Assembly: GCF_002563925.1 (NCBI RefSeq)
Contig: NZ_PDJD01000001.1
Location: forward strand, 1,184,973 to 1,248,972
DNA length: 64,000 bases
Source: Serinibacter salmoneus
GTDB lineage: Bacteria; Actinomycetota; Actinomycetes; Actinomycetales; Beutenbergiaceae
Direction: 5' to 3'
Position numbers and translations under genes: made by a program. Every line of letters begins with the position of its first letter. Position 1 is the first letter of the stretch. The notes under the pieces were generated by a model. It was given only the letters and a program-made list of their open reading frames with translations. It was not told where the DNA came from and searched no databases. This document shows, piece after piece, positions 33,798 through 42,321 of this stretch.

Positions 33798-33866
33798 GGA
33801 CCTGGTGGTTGACGAGAGACGACCGGCGGCGTGCCCTCATCGCGCCGCGGGCGTCCCCGCCGCCGT

Positions 33867-33872
33867 TACAAT
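33867..33872 (+). promoter_or_regulatory. Housekeeping -10 box for sigA
   Basis: TACAAT, 53 nt before the GTG at 33926; a leader of about 47 nt is predicted. No clear -35 is at the right distance. Confidence 0.5.
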
Positions 33873-33925
33873 GGCCATCCCGAGATCGTGAACCGCTCGG
33901 GGCGATCCCAGCCGAAAGGTCCCTT

Positions 33926-35350
33926 GTGCCGGTCAGTACCACCACCACCGCCGTGACCGACGACGACGCGAAGGGCGAGGTCACGCCCAAGGCGGCTCCC
34001 GCGAAGCGCCGTCGGAGCACCCCGAAGGCGGCGAGCCCGAAGGCGAGCGCGACCACCGCCGAGGCGTCGGAGACGAACGAGGGCGCGGAGGCCACCGCTG
34101 CCCCCGCGAGGAAGAGCAGTCGGGCATCCGGCGGGACGACGCGCAAGCGCGCGACCACGTCCAAGACCGGCGGCGCGGCCAAGGGGCCGGCCGCGAAGAA
34201 GAAGGCGACGACCCGCAAGGGTTCCGCCGCGTCGGCGCAGGGTGAGGCAGATGCGCCCGAGGACGTCATGGAGCCGGAGGACCTCGAGGACGAGGAGCCC
34301 GCCGAGGTCCACGAGGTCGGGACGCCCGCGAAGCAGGGGCGCAGCACCGCGAAGAGTGGGAAGAGCGCCGAGGAGGAGTCCGGGTTCGCGTTGTCGGATG
34401 ACGACGACGACGCCCCCGCCCAGCAGGTCGTGACCGCCGGGGCAACGGCGGACCCGGTGAAGGACTACCTCAAGCAGATCGGGAAGGTCGCGCTGCTGAA
34501 CGCCGAGCAGGAGGTCGAGCTCGCGAAGCGGATCGAGGCCGGCCTGTTCGCGGAGGAGAAGCTCTCCGAGGGCGGCGAGATGGAGTTCCAGGCCCGCCGT
34601 GAACTGGAGTGGATCGCTGCCGACGGCCGCCGGGCGAAGAACCACCTGTTGGAGGCCAACCTGCGACTGGTGGTCTCGCTGGCCAAGCGCTACACCGGGC
34701 GCGGCATGCTGTTCCTGGACCTGATCCAGGAGGGCAACCTCGGCCTGATCCGCGCGGTGGAGAAATTCGACTACACCAAGGGCTACAAGTTCTCCACCTA
34801 CGCCACCTGGTGGATCCGTCAGGCGATCTCTCGGGCGATGGCCGACCAGGCCCGCACGATCCGCATCCCCGTGCACATGGTCGAGGTCATCAACAAGCTC
34901 GCGCGGGTGCAGCGCCAGATGCTGCAGGACCTGGGCCGTGAGCCCACGCCGGACGAGCTGGCCAAGGAGATGGACATGACGCCCGAGAAGGTCGTCGAGG
35001 TCCAGAAGTACGGGCGTGAGCCGATCTCCCTGCACACCCCGCTGGGCGAGGACGGCGACTCGGAGTTCGGTGACCTCATCGAGGACTCCGAGGCCATCGT
35101 GCCGGCCGACGCGGTGAGCTTCACTCTCCTGCAGGAGCAGTTGCACGCGGTGCTGGACACCCTCTCGGAGCGGGAGTCCGGTGTGGTCTCGATGCGCTTC
35201 GGCCTGACCGACGGTCAGCCCAAGACCCTGGACGAGATCGGCAAGGTCTACGGCGTCACGCGTGAGCGCATCCGGCAGATCGAGTCCAAGACGATGTCGA
35301 AGTTGCGCCACCCGTCGCGCTCCCAGGTGCTGCGGGACTACCTGGACTGA
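33926..35350 (+). CDS. sigA: Primary RNA polymerase sigma factor
   Basis: This 474-residue housekeeping sigma factor has a Lys/Ala/Thr-rich, low-complexity N-terminus of about 170 residues, as in actinobacterial SigA/HrdB. Region 1.2 begins at [11 protein letters not shown], region 2 contains [17 protein letters not shown], the -10-recognising 2.3-2.4 is [19 protein letters not shown] followed by [14 protein letters not shown], and region 4.2 is [21 protein letters not shown]. The end at LRDYLD is normal. GTG 33926 is used with AAAGG upstream; the frame is open to 33617 but that part is not family-like. Two promoters, one of SigR type, lie upstream. Confidence 0.97.
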   Translation: MPVSTTTTAVTDDDAKGEVTPKAAPAKRRRSTPKAASPKASATTAEASETNEGAEATAAPARKSSRASGGTTRKRATTSKTGGAAKGPAAKKKATTRKGSAASAQGEADAPEDVMEPEDLEDEEPAEVHEVGTPAKQGRSTAKSGKSAEEESGFALSDDDDDAPAQQVVTAGATADPVKDYLKQIGKVALLNAEQEVELAKRIEAGLFAEEKLSEGGEMEFQARRELEWIAADGRRAKNHLLEANLRLVVSLAKRYTGRGMLFLDLIQEGNLGLIRAVEKFDYTKGYKFSTYATWWIRQAISRAMADQARTIRIPVHMVEVINKLARVQRQMLQDLGREPTPDELAKEMDMTPEKVVEVQKYGREPISLHTPLGEDGDSEFGDLIEDSEAIVPADAVSFTLLQEQLHAVLDTLSERESGVVSMRFGLTDGQPKTLDEIGKVYGVTRERIRQIESKTMSKLRHPSRSQVLRDYLD

Positions 35351-35371
35351 CAGCGACTCCACCACCGAACG

Positions 35372-35400
35372 CGCCCGGATCCACCTCGTGGGTCCGGGCG
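35372..35400. terminator. Terminator after sigA
   Basis: A 13-bp stem (CGCCCGGATCCAC, one G-T pair) with a CTC loop, between sigA and the convergent LysR-type effector gene. Confidence 0.75.
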
Positions 35401-35404
35401 TCGT

Positions 35405-35440
35405 GCTGAGATCTGGCCCGCTGAGACCTGGCCCGCTGAG
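35405..35440 (+). repeat. 15-bp direct repeat in the sigA downstream region
   Basis: GCTGAGATCTGGCCC and GCTGAGACCTGGCCC are adjacent, with a third partial GCTGAG. It is noncoding, just before the convergent gene's stop. Confidence 0.8.
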
Positions 35441-35457
35441 CCGGGGTACATCCTGGT

Positions 35458-36201
35458 TCAGCGGCCCGGTCGCCGGCGCGTCCGGTTCGCCCGCGTGGAC
35501 CTGGGAGTGGAACGCGGTGCGGAGGGTCGTGATGTCGTCGCGGCTTGCGCCGTCCCGGCGGTGCGGGCGCCGCGGGTGGAGTTCACGGTCCGGCCCCGCA
35601 CGATGCCGATGAGGGTCTCCACGGGCGCCGGAGTCTCCCCGTCCAGCGGGAGCCACGCGAGAGCGACCTGGGAGGTCGGGGCGTCGGTGACCGGTCGCGT
35701 CAGCACGTCGCGGCGGTGCGCCGCGCGGGCGATGGCCTGGGGGAGTACGCAGATCCCGGCCTCGGCTGCCACCAGGTCCAGTGCCTCCTGCGTGGTCGCG
35801 GGGGGCGGACCCGTGAAGGGCAGGCCCGGGGGCGTGGACCAGGCCAGGACGTCGTCCTCGGCCACGATCAGGGTCTCCTCGGCGAGGTCACGCGAGTGGA
35901 GTTCGTCCAGGAGGGTGAGCGGGTTCTCCCGCGACAACGCGGCCACACTCACCTCCTGCCACAGGGGTATCCGAAGGACGGGAGGAGCGGAACGCAGCGG
36001 GAGGCGCAGGAAGGCGGCGTCCACGTGGCCTGCGAGCAGGTCGGCCTCCGCACGGTGCGCGGGGACCTGGATGAGGGTCAGGTCGTTGCCCACCCGCTCG
36101 CGCCAGGTCTGGGCCCAGCGACCGATGGTGACGCCGGGCACCACCGCGACGCGCAGGGTGTCCTGTGCGTCGTCGGGTGGTGGATCAGTGCACGCCGGCA
36201 C
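35458..36201 (-). CDS. LysR-type effector domain protein without helix-turn-helix
   Basis: This 247-residue protein matches the type 2 periplasmic-binding fold of LysR regulators (TLRVAVVPGVTIGRWAQTW, HVDAAFLRLPL, LIVAEDD, ALDLVAAEAGICVLPQAIAR) but has no N-terminal DNA-binding domain. The last 40 or so residues are an Arg/Ser/Thr-rich tail that could bind nucleic acid or RNA polymerase. The likely GTG start overlaps the end of the DUF7455 gene by 17 bp, so the two are probably coupled. Such proteins recur next to sigA and parE in actinobacteria. Its ligand is unknown. Confidence 0.8.
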   Translation of the reverse strand: MPACTDPPPDDAQDTLRVAVVPGVTIGRWAQTWRERVGNDLTLIQVPAHRAEADLLAGHVDAAFLRLPLRSAPPVLRIPLWQEVSVAALSRENPLTLLDELHSRDLAEETLIVAEDDVLAWSTPPGLPFTGPPPATTQEALDLVAAEAGICVLPQAIARAAHRRDVLTRPVTDAPTSQVALAWLPLDGETPAPVETLIGIVRGRTVNSTRGARTAGTAQAATTSRPSAPRSTPRSTRANRTRRRPGR

Positions 36202-36391
36202 CGGCGGGCGTGGCGTGCAGACGGTGGGACTCGTCCAGGATGCTGACGGCGCTCTCGTTCAGGGCGGCGGAGGCGGCGCGGCCGTGATGGGCGCAGAAGT
36301 AGAGCTCGCCGGACTCCAGGGTGACCCGCACGAACGCCTGAGCGCCGCACTGGTCGCAACGGTCGGAGACGGTCAACTGGGGTTCGTTCAT
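36185..36391 (-). CDS. DUF7455 small cysteine-rich protein
   Basis: This 68-residue protein has a CDQCGAQA knuckle, then FCAHHG, giving three Cys and two His that could form a zinc site. The rest is acidic and helical. This family usually lies between sigA and the gyrB-like gene in actinobacteria; its function is unknown. ATG 36391 is chosen; a GTG at 36400 is an alternative start. It overlaps the downstream LysR-type effector gene by 17 bp. Confidence 0.85.
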   Translation of the reverse strand: MNEPQLTVSDRCDQCGAQAFVRVTLESGELYFCAHHGRAASAALNESAVSILDESHRLHATPAGAGVH

Positions 36392-36506
36392 CTCGGTCAC
36401 CCCACTATGCAACCACGCCCCGATTGCGACCACGTGTCGGTTCGCTGAACGCGTATTACGTGGCGGCCGGCTCGCGCGCCTCGTGGGACCGGGGTGCGTC
36501 CACGCC

Positions 36507-36512
36507 TAGCAT
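36507..36512 (+). promoter_or_regulatory. -10 box for parE (leaderless)
   Basis: TAGCAT, 6 nt before the GTG at 36519. Confidence 0.6.
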
Positions 36513-36518
36513 GGCCCG

Positions 36519-38645
36519 GTGGCACGAGCACAGGACACCTCCTACACCGCGCGGCACCTCTCGGTCCTCGAGGGGCTCGACGCCGTTCGCAAGCGCCCCG
36601 GGATGTACATCGGTTCCACCGACTCGCGCGGGCTGATGCACTGCCTCTGGGAGATCATCGACAACGCGGTCGACGAGGCCCTGGGTGGGCACGGCGACCG
36701 GATCGAGGTCGTGCTGCACGCCGATTCCTCCGTCGAGGTCATCGACCACGCGCGCGGCATCCCGGTCGACACCGTGGAGCGGCTGGGGCTCTCGGGCGTG
36801 GAGGTGGTCTTCACCAAGCTGCACGCCGGAGGGAAGTTCGGCGGGGGCTCCTACGCCTCCTCGGGTGGGCTGCACGGTGTGGGCGCCTCCGTGGTCAACG
36901 CACTGTCCTCCCGCCTGGACGTCGAGGTGGATCGCGACGGCAGGACCCATCGCATGACCTTCCGGCGCGGCGAACCTGGGCGTTTCAGCGATCCGGCCTC
37001 CGGGCCCACGCCCGATGCGCCGTTCTCCCCGTTCGAGGAGTCCTCGCGCCTGGACGTGGTCGGCAAGGTCCCCCGGACCCGCACCGGTACCCGCATTCGG
37101 TACTGGGCGGACCGCCAGATCTTCCCCGCGAGCGCCACGTTCTCCTACGAGGACCTGGTGCACCGCGCCAGGCAGACCGCGTTCCTGGTCCCCGGCCTGG
37201 CGATCGAGGTGCGTGACGAGCGCGGGTTGCCCGACACCCCTGGGGCCGAGGGTCCGGTCAGCGAGGTGTTCCAGTTCGACGGCGGTACGGCGGACTTCGT
37301 GGAGTTCCTGCGTCCCGATGCCGCGGTGACCGACACCTGGTTGCTGCGTGGATCCGGCACCTTCACCGAGACCGTCCAGCAGATGGACGAGTCCGGGCAC
37401 CTCGCGCCGGCCGAGGTCGAGCGGACGTGCGAGGTGGACATCGCGCTGGGCTGGGGGCGCGGCTATGAGACGACCGTGCGCTCCTTCGTCAACATCATCG
37501 CGACACCGAAGGGCGGGACCCACCTGACCGGGTTCGAGCAGGCGCTGGTGCGTACGGTGCGCAAGCAGATCGAGGCGAATGCGCGTCGGTTGAAGCTCAC
37601 GGGCAAGAACGGCAAGGAGAAGATCGAGAAGGACGACGTCACCGCCGGGATGACCGCGGTGGTCACGGTGCGGCTCCCGGAGCCACAGTTCGAGGGGCAG
37701 ACCAAGGAGGTGCTGGGCACCGCTGCGGTGCGATCGGTGGTGGCCAAGGTGGTCGACTCCGCGCTCGCCGAGCACCTCACCTCCTCCTCCCGGCACGGCA
37801 AGGCGCAGGCCACGACCCTGCTGGAGAAGGTGGTCGACGAGATGCGGGCTCGGGTCTCCGCCCGCACCCAGAAGGAGATCTCGCGGCGCAAGAACGCCCT
37901 GGAGACCTCATCCCTGCCCGAGAAGCTCGCGGACTGCCGCACGAACGACACCGAGCGGTCGGAACTGTTCATCGTGGAGGGGGACAGCGCGCTGGGGACC
38001 GCCAAGGCCGCGCGCGACGCCGACTTCCAGGCCCTGCTGCCCATCCGCGGCAAGATCCTCAATGTCCAGAAGGCCTCGCTCGCGGACATGCTCGCGAACG
38101 TGGAGTGCGCGAACATCATCCAGGTGATCGGGGCCGGCTCGGGGCGAACATTCGACCTCCAGGCGGCTCGGTACGGCCGCGTGGTGCTGATGACGGATGC
38201 GGACGTGGACGGCGCCCACATCCGCACGCTGCTCCTGACGCTGTTCTTCCGCTACATGCGACCCCTTGTCGAGGCGGGACGGGTCTACGCCGCGGTCCCG
38301 CCCCTGCACCGGTTGGAGTACGCCGGCAGCGGCGGGAAGAAGGGCGGATACGTCTACACCTACTCCGATGCCGAGCTGGCGAAGCAGATCGCCGCGCTGG
38401 AGCGGCGGGGTCGGCGCTACAAGGAGCCGATCCAGCGCTACAAGGGGCTGGGGGAGATGGACGCCGATCAACTCGCCGACACCACCATGGATCCGGCGGT
38501 GCGCACCGTGCGGCGGGTGACGATGGCGGATGCCGCGCGCGCCGAGCAGATCTTCGAGCTCCTCATGGGCAACGACGTGGCGCCCCGCAAGGAGTTCATC
38601 ATCGCCGGGGCCGGGAGCCTGGACCGCGCTCGCATCGATGCCTGA
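36519..38645 (+). CDS. parE: Type IIA topoisomerase subunit B (ParE/GyrB-like)
   Basis: This 708-residue ATPase subunit of a type IIA topoisomerase shows the GHKL ATP site (WEIIDNAVDEAL, VIDHARGIP, GVHGVGASVVNAL) and the TOPRIM metal site EGDSALGTAK, LPIRGKILN and LMTDADVDGAHI. Because its partner here lacks a canonical GyrA box, and because a separate gyrBA pair normally sits near dnaA, I name it topoisomerase IV-like. The GTG at 36519 is leaderless. The parC-like partner is 3.5 kb away on the opposite strand. Confidence 0.85.
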   Translation: MARAQDTSYTARHLSVLEGLDAVRKRPGMYIGSTDSRGLMHCLWEIIDNAVDEALGGHGDRIEVVLHADSSVEVIDHARGIPVDTVERLGLSGVEVVFTKLHAGGKFGGGSYASSGGLHGVGASVVNALSSRLDVEVDRDGRTHRMTFRRGEPGRFSDPASGPTPDAPFSPFEESSRLDVVGKVPRTRTGTRIRYWADRQIFPASATFSYEDLVHRARQTAFLVPGLAIEVRDERGLPDTPGAEGPVSEVFQFDGGTADFVEFLRPDAAVTDTWLLRGSGTFTETVQQMDESGHLAPAEVERTCEVDIALGWGRGYETTVRSFVNIIATPKGGTHLTGFEQALVRTVRKQIEANARRLKLTGKNGKEKIEKDDVTAGMTAVVTVRLPEPQFEGQTKEVLGTAAVRSVVAKVVDSALAEHLTSSSRHGKAQATTLLEKVVDEMRARVSARTQKEISRRKNALETSSLPEKLADCRTNDTERSELFIVEGDSALGTAKAARDADFQALLPIRGKILNVQKASLADMLANVECANIIQVIGAGSGRTFDLQAARYGRVVLMTDADVDGAHIRTLLLTLFFRYMRPLVEAGRVYAAVPPLHRLEYAGSGGKKGGYVYTYSDAELAKQIAALERRGRRYKEPIQRYKGLGEMDADQLADTTMDPAVRTVRRVTMADAARAEQIFELLMGNDVAPRKEFIIAGAGSLDRARIDA

Positions 38646-38680
38646 GCGGTCGGCAGGCACCCTCGTGGTGGGCGCTCGCG

Positions 38681-38686
38681 TACCCT
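38681..38686 (+). promoter_or_regulatory. -10 box upstream of the tandem GNAT gene
   Basis: TACCCT, 7 nt before an ATG (38694) that opens a 14-codon ORF, and 11 nt before the first GNAT-frame GTG. Confidence 0.45.
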
Positions 38687-38693
38687 CGGAACC

Positions 38694-38738
38694 ATGAGTG
38701 TGCCCGTCCCGCGTTCGGTTGAACGTGTCGCCCGGTGA
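38694..38738 (+). CDS. Possible leaderless 14-codon upstream ORF
   Basis: ATG at 38694 lies 7 nt after a TACCCT box and opens MSVPVPRSVERVAR, ending at TGA 38736-38738. It is one frame off from the GNAT gene and overlaps its candidate starts (GTG 38698 and 38725). It may couple or regulate GNAT translation, or merely be chance. Confidence 0.3.
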   Translation: MSVPVPRSVERVAR

Positions 38739-39759
38739 GAGTGCGGGCGCGCCCGCCTCGCAGGGTGCCGGTGGCGAGCACCCCCTCAGCCGCCCCGGGC
38801 TCACCTGGCGCAGCCTGAGCCTGTCCGACCTGCCGCGACTGGCCGACCTCGTCGCGGCATGTGAGGCCCATGACAACCCGCCGTATCGCACGACCGCGGC
38901 GGAACTGGAGGCCGACCTGTTCGTCGGTCGAGGGCGCAACCCGCAGGAGGACACGCTCGGGGCCGTGGCGGCGGATGGCGCGCTCATCGGGTACGGACGT
39001 GTGCGCCTGCTGTCGGGGCACTCGGTGATCCGCACGGCGATCGGCGGCGGGGTGCACCCGCAGGCGCGTGGCGACGGACTCGGTTCGGACCTGTTGGCGT
39101 GGCAGGTGAGCCGGGCACGCGCGATCATCGCGCAGCAGAGCCCCGGACCGGCGCGGATCGAGACGTACGTCGAGGACGACATGCCCGAGCACGCCGACCT
39201 GTTGCGTGCCGGCGGGTTCAGCCCGCTGCGCTTCTACTCCGAGATGCTCCGGGACCTGGGGGAGGAGATCCCGTCCACGCCCCTGGCGGCGTCCCTGACG
39301 CTGCAGCCGTGGAGCAGCGAGCTGGAGGAGGAGGTGCACCGGGCGCACCAGGAGGCGTTCGCCGACCACTGGGCCCGTGAGGACGCACCGGCGGAGATGT
39401 GGGTGGACCACCGCGAGCACTTCGCGCCACAGTGGAGCTTCATCGTGATGGATCGCTCGACCGACCGCACCCGAGTCGCCGGGTACCTGCTCTCCAGCAG
39501 GTACGAGCAGGACTGGGAGGCACTCGGCTACCGCGTCGGCTACACCGAACTCGTCGGGGTGCGCCGGGCGTGGCGAGGTCGACGGGTCGCCACCGCGCTG
39601 CTCAGCGCCGCGATGCGTGCCTACCAGCGCGACGGCATGCAGTTCGCCGGGCTCGGGGTCGACACGGAGAACCCCTCCAGCGCGTACGGACTGTACGAAC
39701 ACCTCGGGTACCGGCGCACCAGGGGCTCCTGCCTCTACACGATCGAGATCGAGGACTAA
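38698..39759 (+). CDS. Tandem GNAT acetyltransferase (MshD-like layout)
   Basis: This protein of up to 353 residues has two GNAT domains. The N-terminal one carries GGGVHPQARGDGLGSDLL and the C-terminal one carries LVGVRRAWRGRRVATALL, each matching acetyl-CoA-binding motif A. The C-terminal copy ends with NPSSAYGLYEHLGYRR. The double-domain form recalls mycothiol synthase, but the sequence does not prove that substrate. The start is uncertain: GTG 38698 is the longest, GTG 38725 is also possible, and an overlapping out-of-frame ORF starts at 38694. Its stop codon overlaps the convergent parC stop. Confidence 0.85.
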   Translation: MCPSRVRLNVSPGESAGAPASQGAGGEHPLSRPGLTWRSLSLSDLPRLADLVAACEAHDNPPYRTTAAELEADLFVGRGRNPQEDTLGAVAADGALIGYGRVRLLSGHSVIRTAIGGGVHPQARGDGLGSDLLAWQVSRARAIIAQQSPGPARIETYVEDDMPEHADLLRAGGFSPLRFYSEMLRDLGEEIPSTPLAASLTLQPWSSELEEEVHRAHQEAFADHWAREDAPAEMWVDHREHFAPQWSFIVMDRSTDRTRVAGYLLSSRYEQDWEALGYRVGYTELVGVRRAWRGRRVATALLSAAMRAYQRDGMQFAGLGVDTENPSSAYGLYEHLGYRRTRGSCLYTIEIED

Positions 39760-42224
39760 CCGATCCCGACCACCGGCGCGCTCAGCGGGCGCCCGGAGCC
39801 GTCCCGGCGCTCGTCGAGATCCGGCAGGTCCACGCTCTGGCCACCAGCGGCTACCGCGTGCGCCGGGTGCGGCCCCACCCACGCCAGGACGAGGGCGTCC
39901 TCACCGCGCAGCAGCCGGTGTGCCCGCACACCGGCCGTGCCGCGACCCTTGGCGGGGTAGAGCTCCAGCGGTGAGACCTTCACGGAGCCCGGCGCGGTTC
40001 CCGGGAGGGCGTCGGAACTACCGGCGATCGTGACAACGACCGCGTCGGCGGCACGCGCGGGGGCGAGGGAGGCGAGGTGGAGCACCGCGTCCGTGCCCTC
40101 CACCCGCACGCCGGCCATGCCCGCGGCGCCGCGTCCCTGCGGCCGTACCGCCGCCGCAGGGAAGCGCAGCAACCGCGCACCGGAGGTGACCAGCACGAGT
40201 TCGTCGTCGTCCGCGCTCGGCGTGGCCGCCACGAGCTCGTCCCCCTCCTTCAGCGCGATGCATTCCCAGGCATCCCCGCGCACCGGGCGGTCCGACGGCG
40301 CGACGCGCTTGATCGTGCCGCGCGCCGTGGCCAGCGCGAGGGTGGGGGCGGCCTCGTCGATGGCCGTGAGCGCGATCGCGCGCTCACCGCGTTCCAGGGT
40401 GACCAGTTCAGTGATCGGCACCCCGCCGGCGATGCTCAGGGGGCCGTCGGTGGCCGGCAGCGTGGGGGCGTCCAGGGCGGAGAGCTCCACGATCCTGCCG
40501 CGGGAGGTCACCACGCCGAGCGTCGCGCGGGCCGTCGTGGCCACGCTGCTGCGCAGCGCGTCGTGCCGGGCACGGCTCGCGGTGCGCGGCGGCAGGGCGT
40601 CGTCGGCGGTGCGCGCCAGCAGGCCCGTGACCGAGAGCACCACCTGGCAGGCGGCGTCCGGCACCTCCAGCGGGATCGCACCGGCACCCGCCGCGGCGCC
40701 GCGTGCCGCAGGGCCCACGGCGTTCCCGGCGGATTCCAGCAGCACCGTGCGCCGGGGCGTGCCGTGCTCGGCTGCGACCTGGGCGAGTTCGTCCGAGACG
40801 AGCGCGTGCAGCACCGCAGGGTCGGCCAGGATGCCCTCGAGCTCGGTGATGGTCGAGACGAGTTCGTCCCGCTCACGCTGCAACTCGAGCAGGGAGAACT
40901 TCGTCAGGCGCCGCAACTGCAGTTCCAGGATGTAGTCCGCCTGGGGCTGCGAGAGGTCGAACACGGCCTGTAGCCGGGTACGTGCGGCCGCGGCGTCGTC
41001 GCTGGAACGGATCACCGCGATGACCTCGTCGATGTCCAGCACCGCGATCAGCAGGCCCTCCACGAGGTGCAGCCGCTCGCGTCGACGTGCGAGGCGGAAC
41101 TCCGTGCGCCGACGCACCACCTCGAATCGGTGGTCCACGTACACCCGCAGCAGTTCGCGCAGGCCCAGGGTGCGCGGCTGCCCCTGGACGAGGGCCACGT
41201 TGTTGATGCCGAAGGAGTCCTCCAACGGCGTGTGGCGGAAGAGTTGGGCGAGCACGGCCTCGGGGTTGAAGCCGCTCTTGACCTCCACCACCAGGTGGGT
41301 GCCGCGGGAACGGTCGGAGAGGTCCACGACGTCGTGCACCCCCTGGACCTTCTTGGCGCGCACCGCCTCGATGATCTTGGTCTTCGCCTTCTCCGGGCCC
41401 ACCAGGTAGGGCAGCTCGGAGATCACGATCCCCTTGCGGCGTGCGGTGATGTTCTCCACCCGGGTGGTCGCGCGCGTGCGGAAGGAACCGCGGCCGGTCG
41501 CGTACGCCTCCCGGATCCCCTCCAACCCGATGATCTTGCCGCCCGTGGGCAGGTCGGGTCCCGGCACGAACCGCATCAGGTCCTCCAGGCTCGCCTCGGG
41601 ATGGGCGATCAGGTGGCGTGCGGCGGCCACCACCTCCACGAGGTTGTGCGGCGCCATGTTCGTGGCCATCCCGACCGCGATGCCGGAGGCGCCGTTCACC
41701 AGGAGGTTGGGCAGGGCGGAGGGGAGCACCTCCGGTTGCAGCAACTGGTTGTCGTAGTTCGGCACCATCTGCACGACGTCCTCGTCGATGTCCGCCGTCA
41801 TCACCATGGCCGCGGGTGCCAGCCGGGCCTCGGTGTACCGCGGCGCCGCGGGGCCGTTGTCCAGCGACCCGAAGTTGCCGTGTCCGTCCACCAGGGGCAG
41901 GCGCAACGCGAACGGCTGCGCCATCCGCACGAGCGCGTCGTAGATCGCGACATCGCTGTGCGGGTGCAGTTTGCCCATCACGTCACCGACCACACGCGAG
42001 GACTTCACATGGCCGCGGTCGGGGCGCAGGTTCATCTCCGCCATCTGGAAGAGGATGCGGCGCTGGACGGGTTTGAGGCCGTCCCTGGCGTCCGGCAGTG
42101 CGCGGGCGTAGATCACCGAGTACGCGTACTCCAGGAAGGAGTCCTGCATCTCGGATGCGACGTCGATGTCGACCACGCGCCCGGGGTCACTGCCCGGCGC
42201 GGTCGAAGGGGTGGAACGAGACAT
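39756..42224 (-). CDS. parC: Type IIA topoisomerase subunit A (ParC/GyrA-like)
   Basis: This subunit of about 822 residues cleaves and rejoins DNA through Tyr130 (AAPRYTEARL). Other motifs are EYAYSVIYARALPDARDGLKP, GKLHPHSDVAIYDALVRMAQ (quinolone-resistance region, with His-Ser at 89-90) and a six-bladed C-terminal beta-pinwheel. The pinwheel has a degenerate GyrA box (RPQGRGAAGM), which suggests topoisomerase IV rather than gyrase. ATG 42224 is used; ATG 42233 is 9 nt upstream. It partners the parE-like gene, though the two are on opposite strands with a GNAT gene between. Confidence 0.87.
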   Translation of the reverse strand: MSRSTPSTAPGSDPGRVVDIDVASEMQDSFLEYAYSVIYARALPDARDGLKPVQRRILFQMAEMNLRPDRGHVKSSRVVGDVMGKLHPHSDVAIYDALVRMAQPFALRLPLVDGHGNFGSLDNGPAAPRYTEARLAPAAMVMTADIDEDVVQMVPNYDNQLLQPEVLPSALPNLLVNGASGIAVGMATNMAPHNLVEVVAAARHLIAHPEASLEDLMRFVPGPDLPTGGKIIGLEGIREAYATGRGSFRTRATTRVENITARRKGIVISELPYLVGPEKAKTKIIEAVRAKKVQGVHDVVDLSDRSRGTHLVVEVKSGFNPEAVLAQLFRHTPLEDSFGINNVALVQGQPRTLGLRELLRVYVDHRFEVVRRRTEFRLARRRERLHLVEGLLIAVLDIDEVIAVIRSSDDAAAARTRLQAVFDLSQPQADYILELQLRRLTKFSLLELQRERDELVSTITELEGILADPAVLHALVSDELAQVAAEHGTPRRTVLLESAGNAVGPAARGAAAGAGAIPLEVPDAACQVVLSVTGLLARTADDALPPRTASRARHDALRSSVATTARATLGVVTSRGRIVELSALDAPTLPATDGPLSIAGGVPITELVTLERGERAIALTAIDEAAPTLALATARGTIKRVAPSDRPVRGDAWECIALKEGDELVAATPSADDDELVLVTSGARLLRFPAAAVRPQGRGAAGMAGVRVEGTDAVLHLASLAPARAADAVVVTIAGSSDALPGTAPGSVKVSPLELYPAKGRGTAGVRAHRLLRGEDALVLAWVGPHPAHAVAAGGQSVDLPDLDERRDGSGRPLSAPVVGIG

Positions 42225-42309
42225 ATCGCCCATGATGACGCAGGTGTGGCCCGGTGCCCGCCAGCCTCGCCGCCGCGGCCGGTCTTTCCCCACCCCTGGC
42301 TACCGCGCG

Positions 42310-42315
42310 TAGGGT
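42310..42315 (+). promoter_or_regulatory. -10 box for the Pat-type gene (leaderless)
   Basis: TAGGGT, 6 nt before the ATG at 42322. Confidence 0.6.
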
Positions 42316-42321
42316 GAGGCC

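Noticed and set aside
33809-33814. TTGACG as a -35 element upstream of sigA
   Set aside because: No acceptable -10 hexamer lies 16-18 nt downstream, and the TACAAT box is 52 nt away. It was not called as part of a promoter.
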